Assembly (NCBI GenBank): GCA_910592005.1 | Contig: CAJVPP010001451.1 | Span: forward strand, 1-19,891 | Direction: 5' to 3' | Source of the DNA: Funneliformis mosseae | Lineage: Eukaryota; Glomeromycota; Glomeromycetes; Glomerales; Glomeraceae | DNA: 19,891 nt | In this document: in pieces, positions 19,810-19,891 of the stretch | Position numbering within the stretch: position 1 is the first letter of the stretch | Layout of the letters: the number at the start of each line of letters is the position of its first letter | Notes under the pieces: model-generated | What the model was told of the DNA's origin: nothing | The model's database searches: none | What the model saw: the letters and a program-made list of their open reading frames with translations, nothing else | Position numbers and translations under genes: made by a program

Positions 19810-19891
19810 TTGAAATTTATTAATTTAATAATGATAATTATATAAATTATTATTTTATTATTAATTTTATTATTAATTATATTATATTTTT

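Noticed and set aside
1..19891. tRNA, rRNA, CRISPR arrays, bacterial operons or ribosome binding sites
   Set aside because: No matching signatures seen; the spliced genes and transposon types indicate a eukaryotic nuclear sequence.

Overview
The window looks like nuclear DNA of a very AT-rich fungus. The evidence is two spliced genes with short (69-83 bp) GT...AG introns, protein families common in fungi (NmrA-like, NTF2-like), and a heavy load of decayed DNA transposons (Tc1/mariner, pogo/Tigger, Crypton-type tyrosine recombinase). A giant-virus-type family B DNA polymerase relic lies beside them. This mix fits an arbuscular mycorrhizal fungus of the Rhizophagus kind, but that assignment is an inference from family content, not a database result.

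Layout. 1-4.7 kb is AT-rich repeat territory: a Tc1/mariner element with a broken minus-strand transposase (about 336-1573), a long gene-poor stretch, then a frameshifted tyrosine-recombinase relic (3529-4571). From about 4.7 to 10.95 kb composition looks more like ordinary host DNA. This part holds an intact four-exon NmrA-like gene (5604-6751, minus), an inverted-repeat element (8228-8359), a TATA-like site, a small plus-strand gene with one apparent frameshift (8424-8737), and a two-exon NTF2-like gene (8748-9422, minus) that converges on it with about 10 bp between stop codons. From 11 kb on the sequence is again extremely AT-rich: a pogo-like MITE (11809-11964), minisatellites, two minus-strand coding relics (12987-13460 and 14040-14277) on either side of a composite repeat, the viral-type DNA polymerase relic (about 14440-17553, plus), a degenerate satellite array (17905-18650), and a pogo/Tigger transposase relic with a retained intron (about 18780-19809).

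The main story is decay. The polymerase relic keeps one reading frame for about 2.1 kb with 22 nonsense codons and no frameshift, and Trp codons of the Tc1 transposase have become TAG, TGA and TAA. That points to mutation dominated by G:C to A:T transitions rather than by indels, as in repeat-induced point mutation or deamination of methylated cytosine. The genes of the 4.7-9.5 kb island escaped this. None of the mobile or viral proteins here looks functional: catalytic residues are altered in the recombinase, the pogo transposase and the polymerase.
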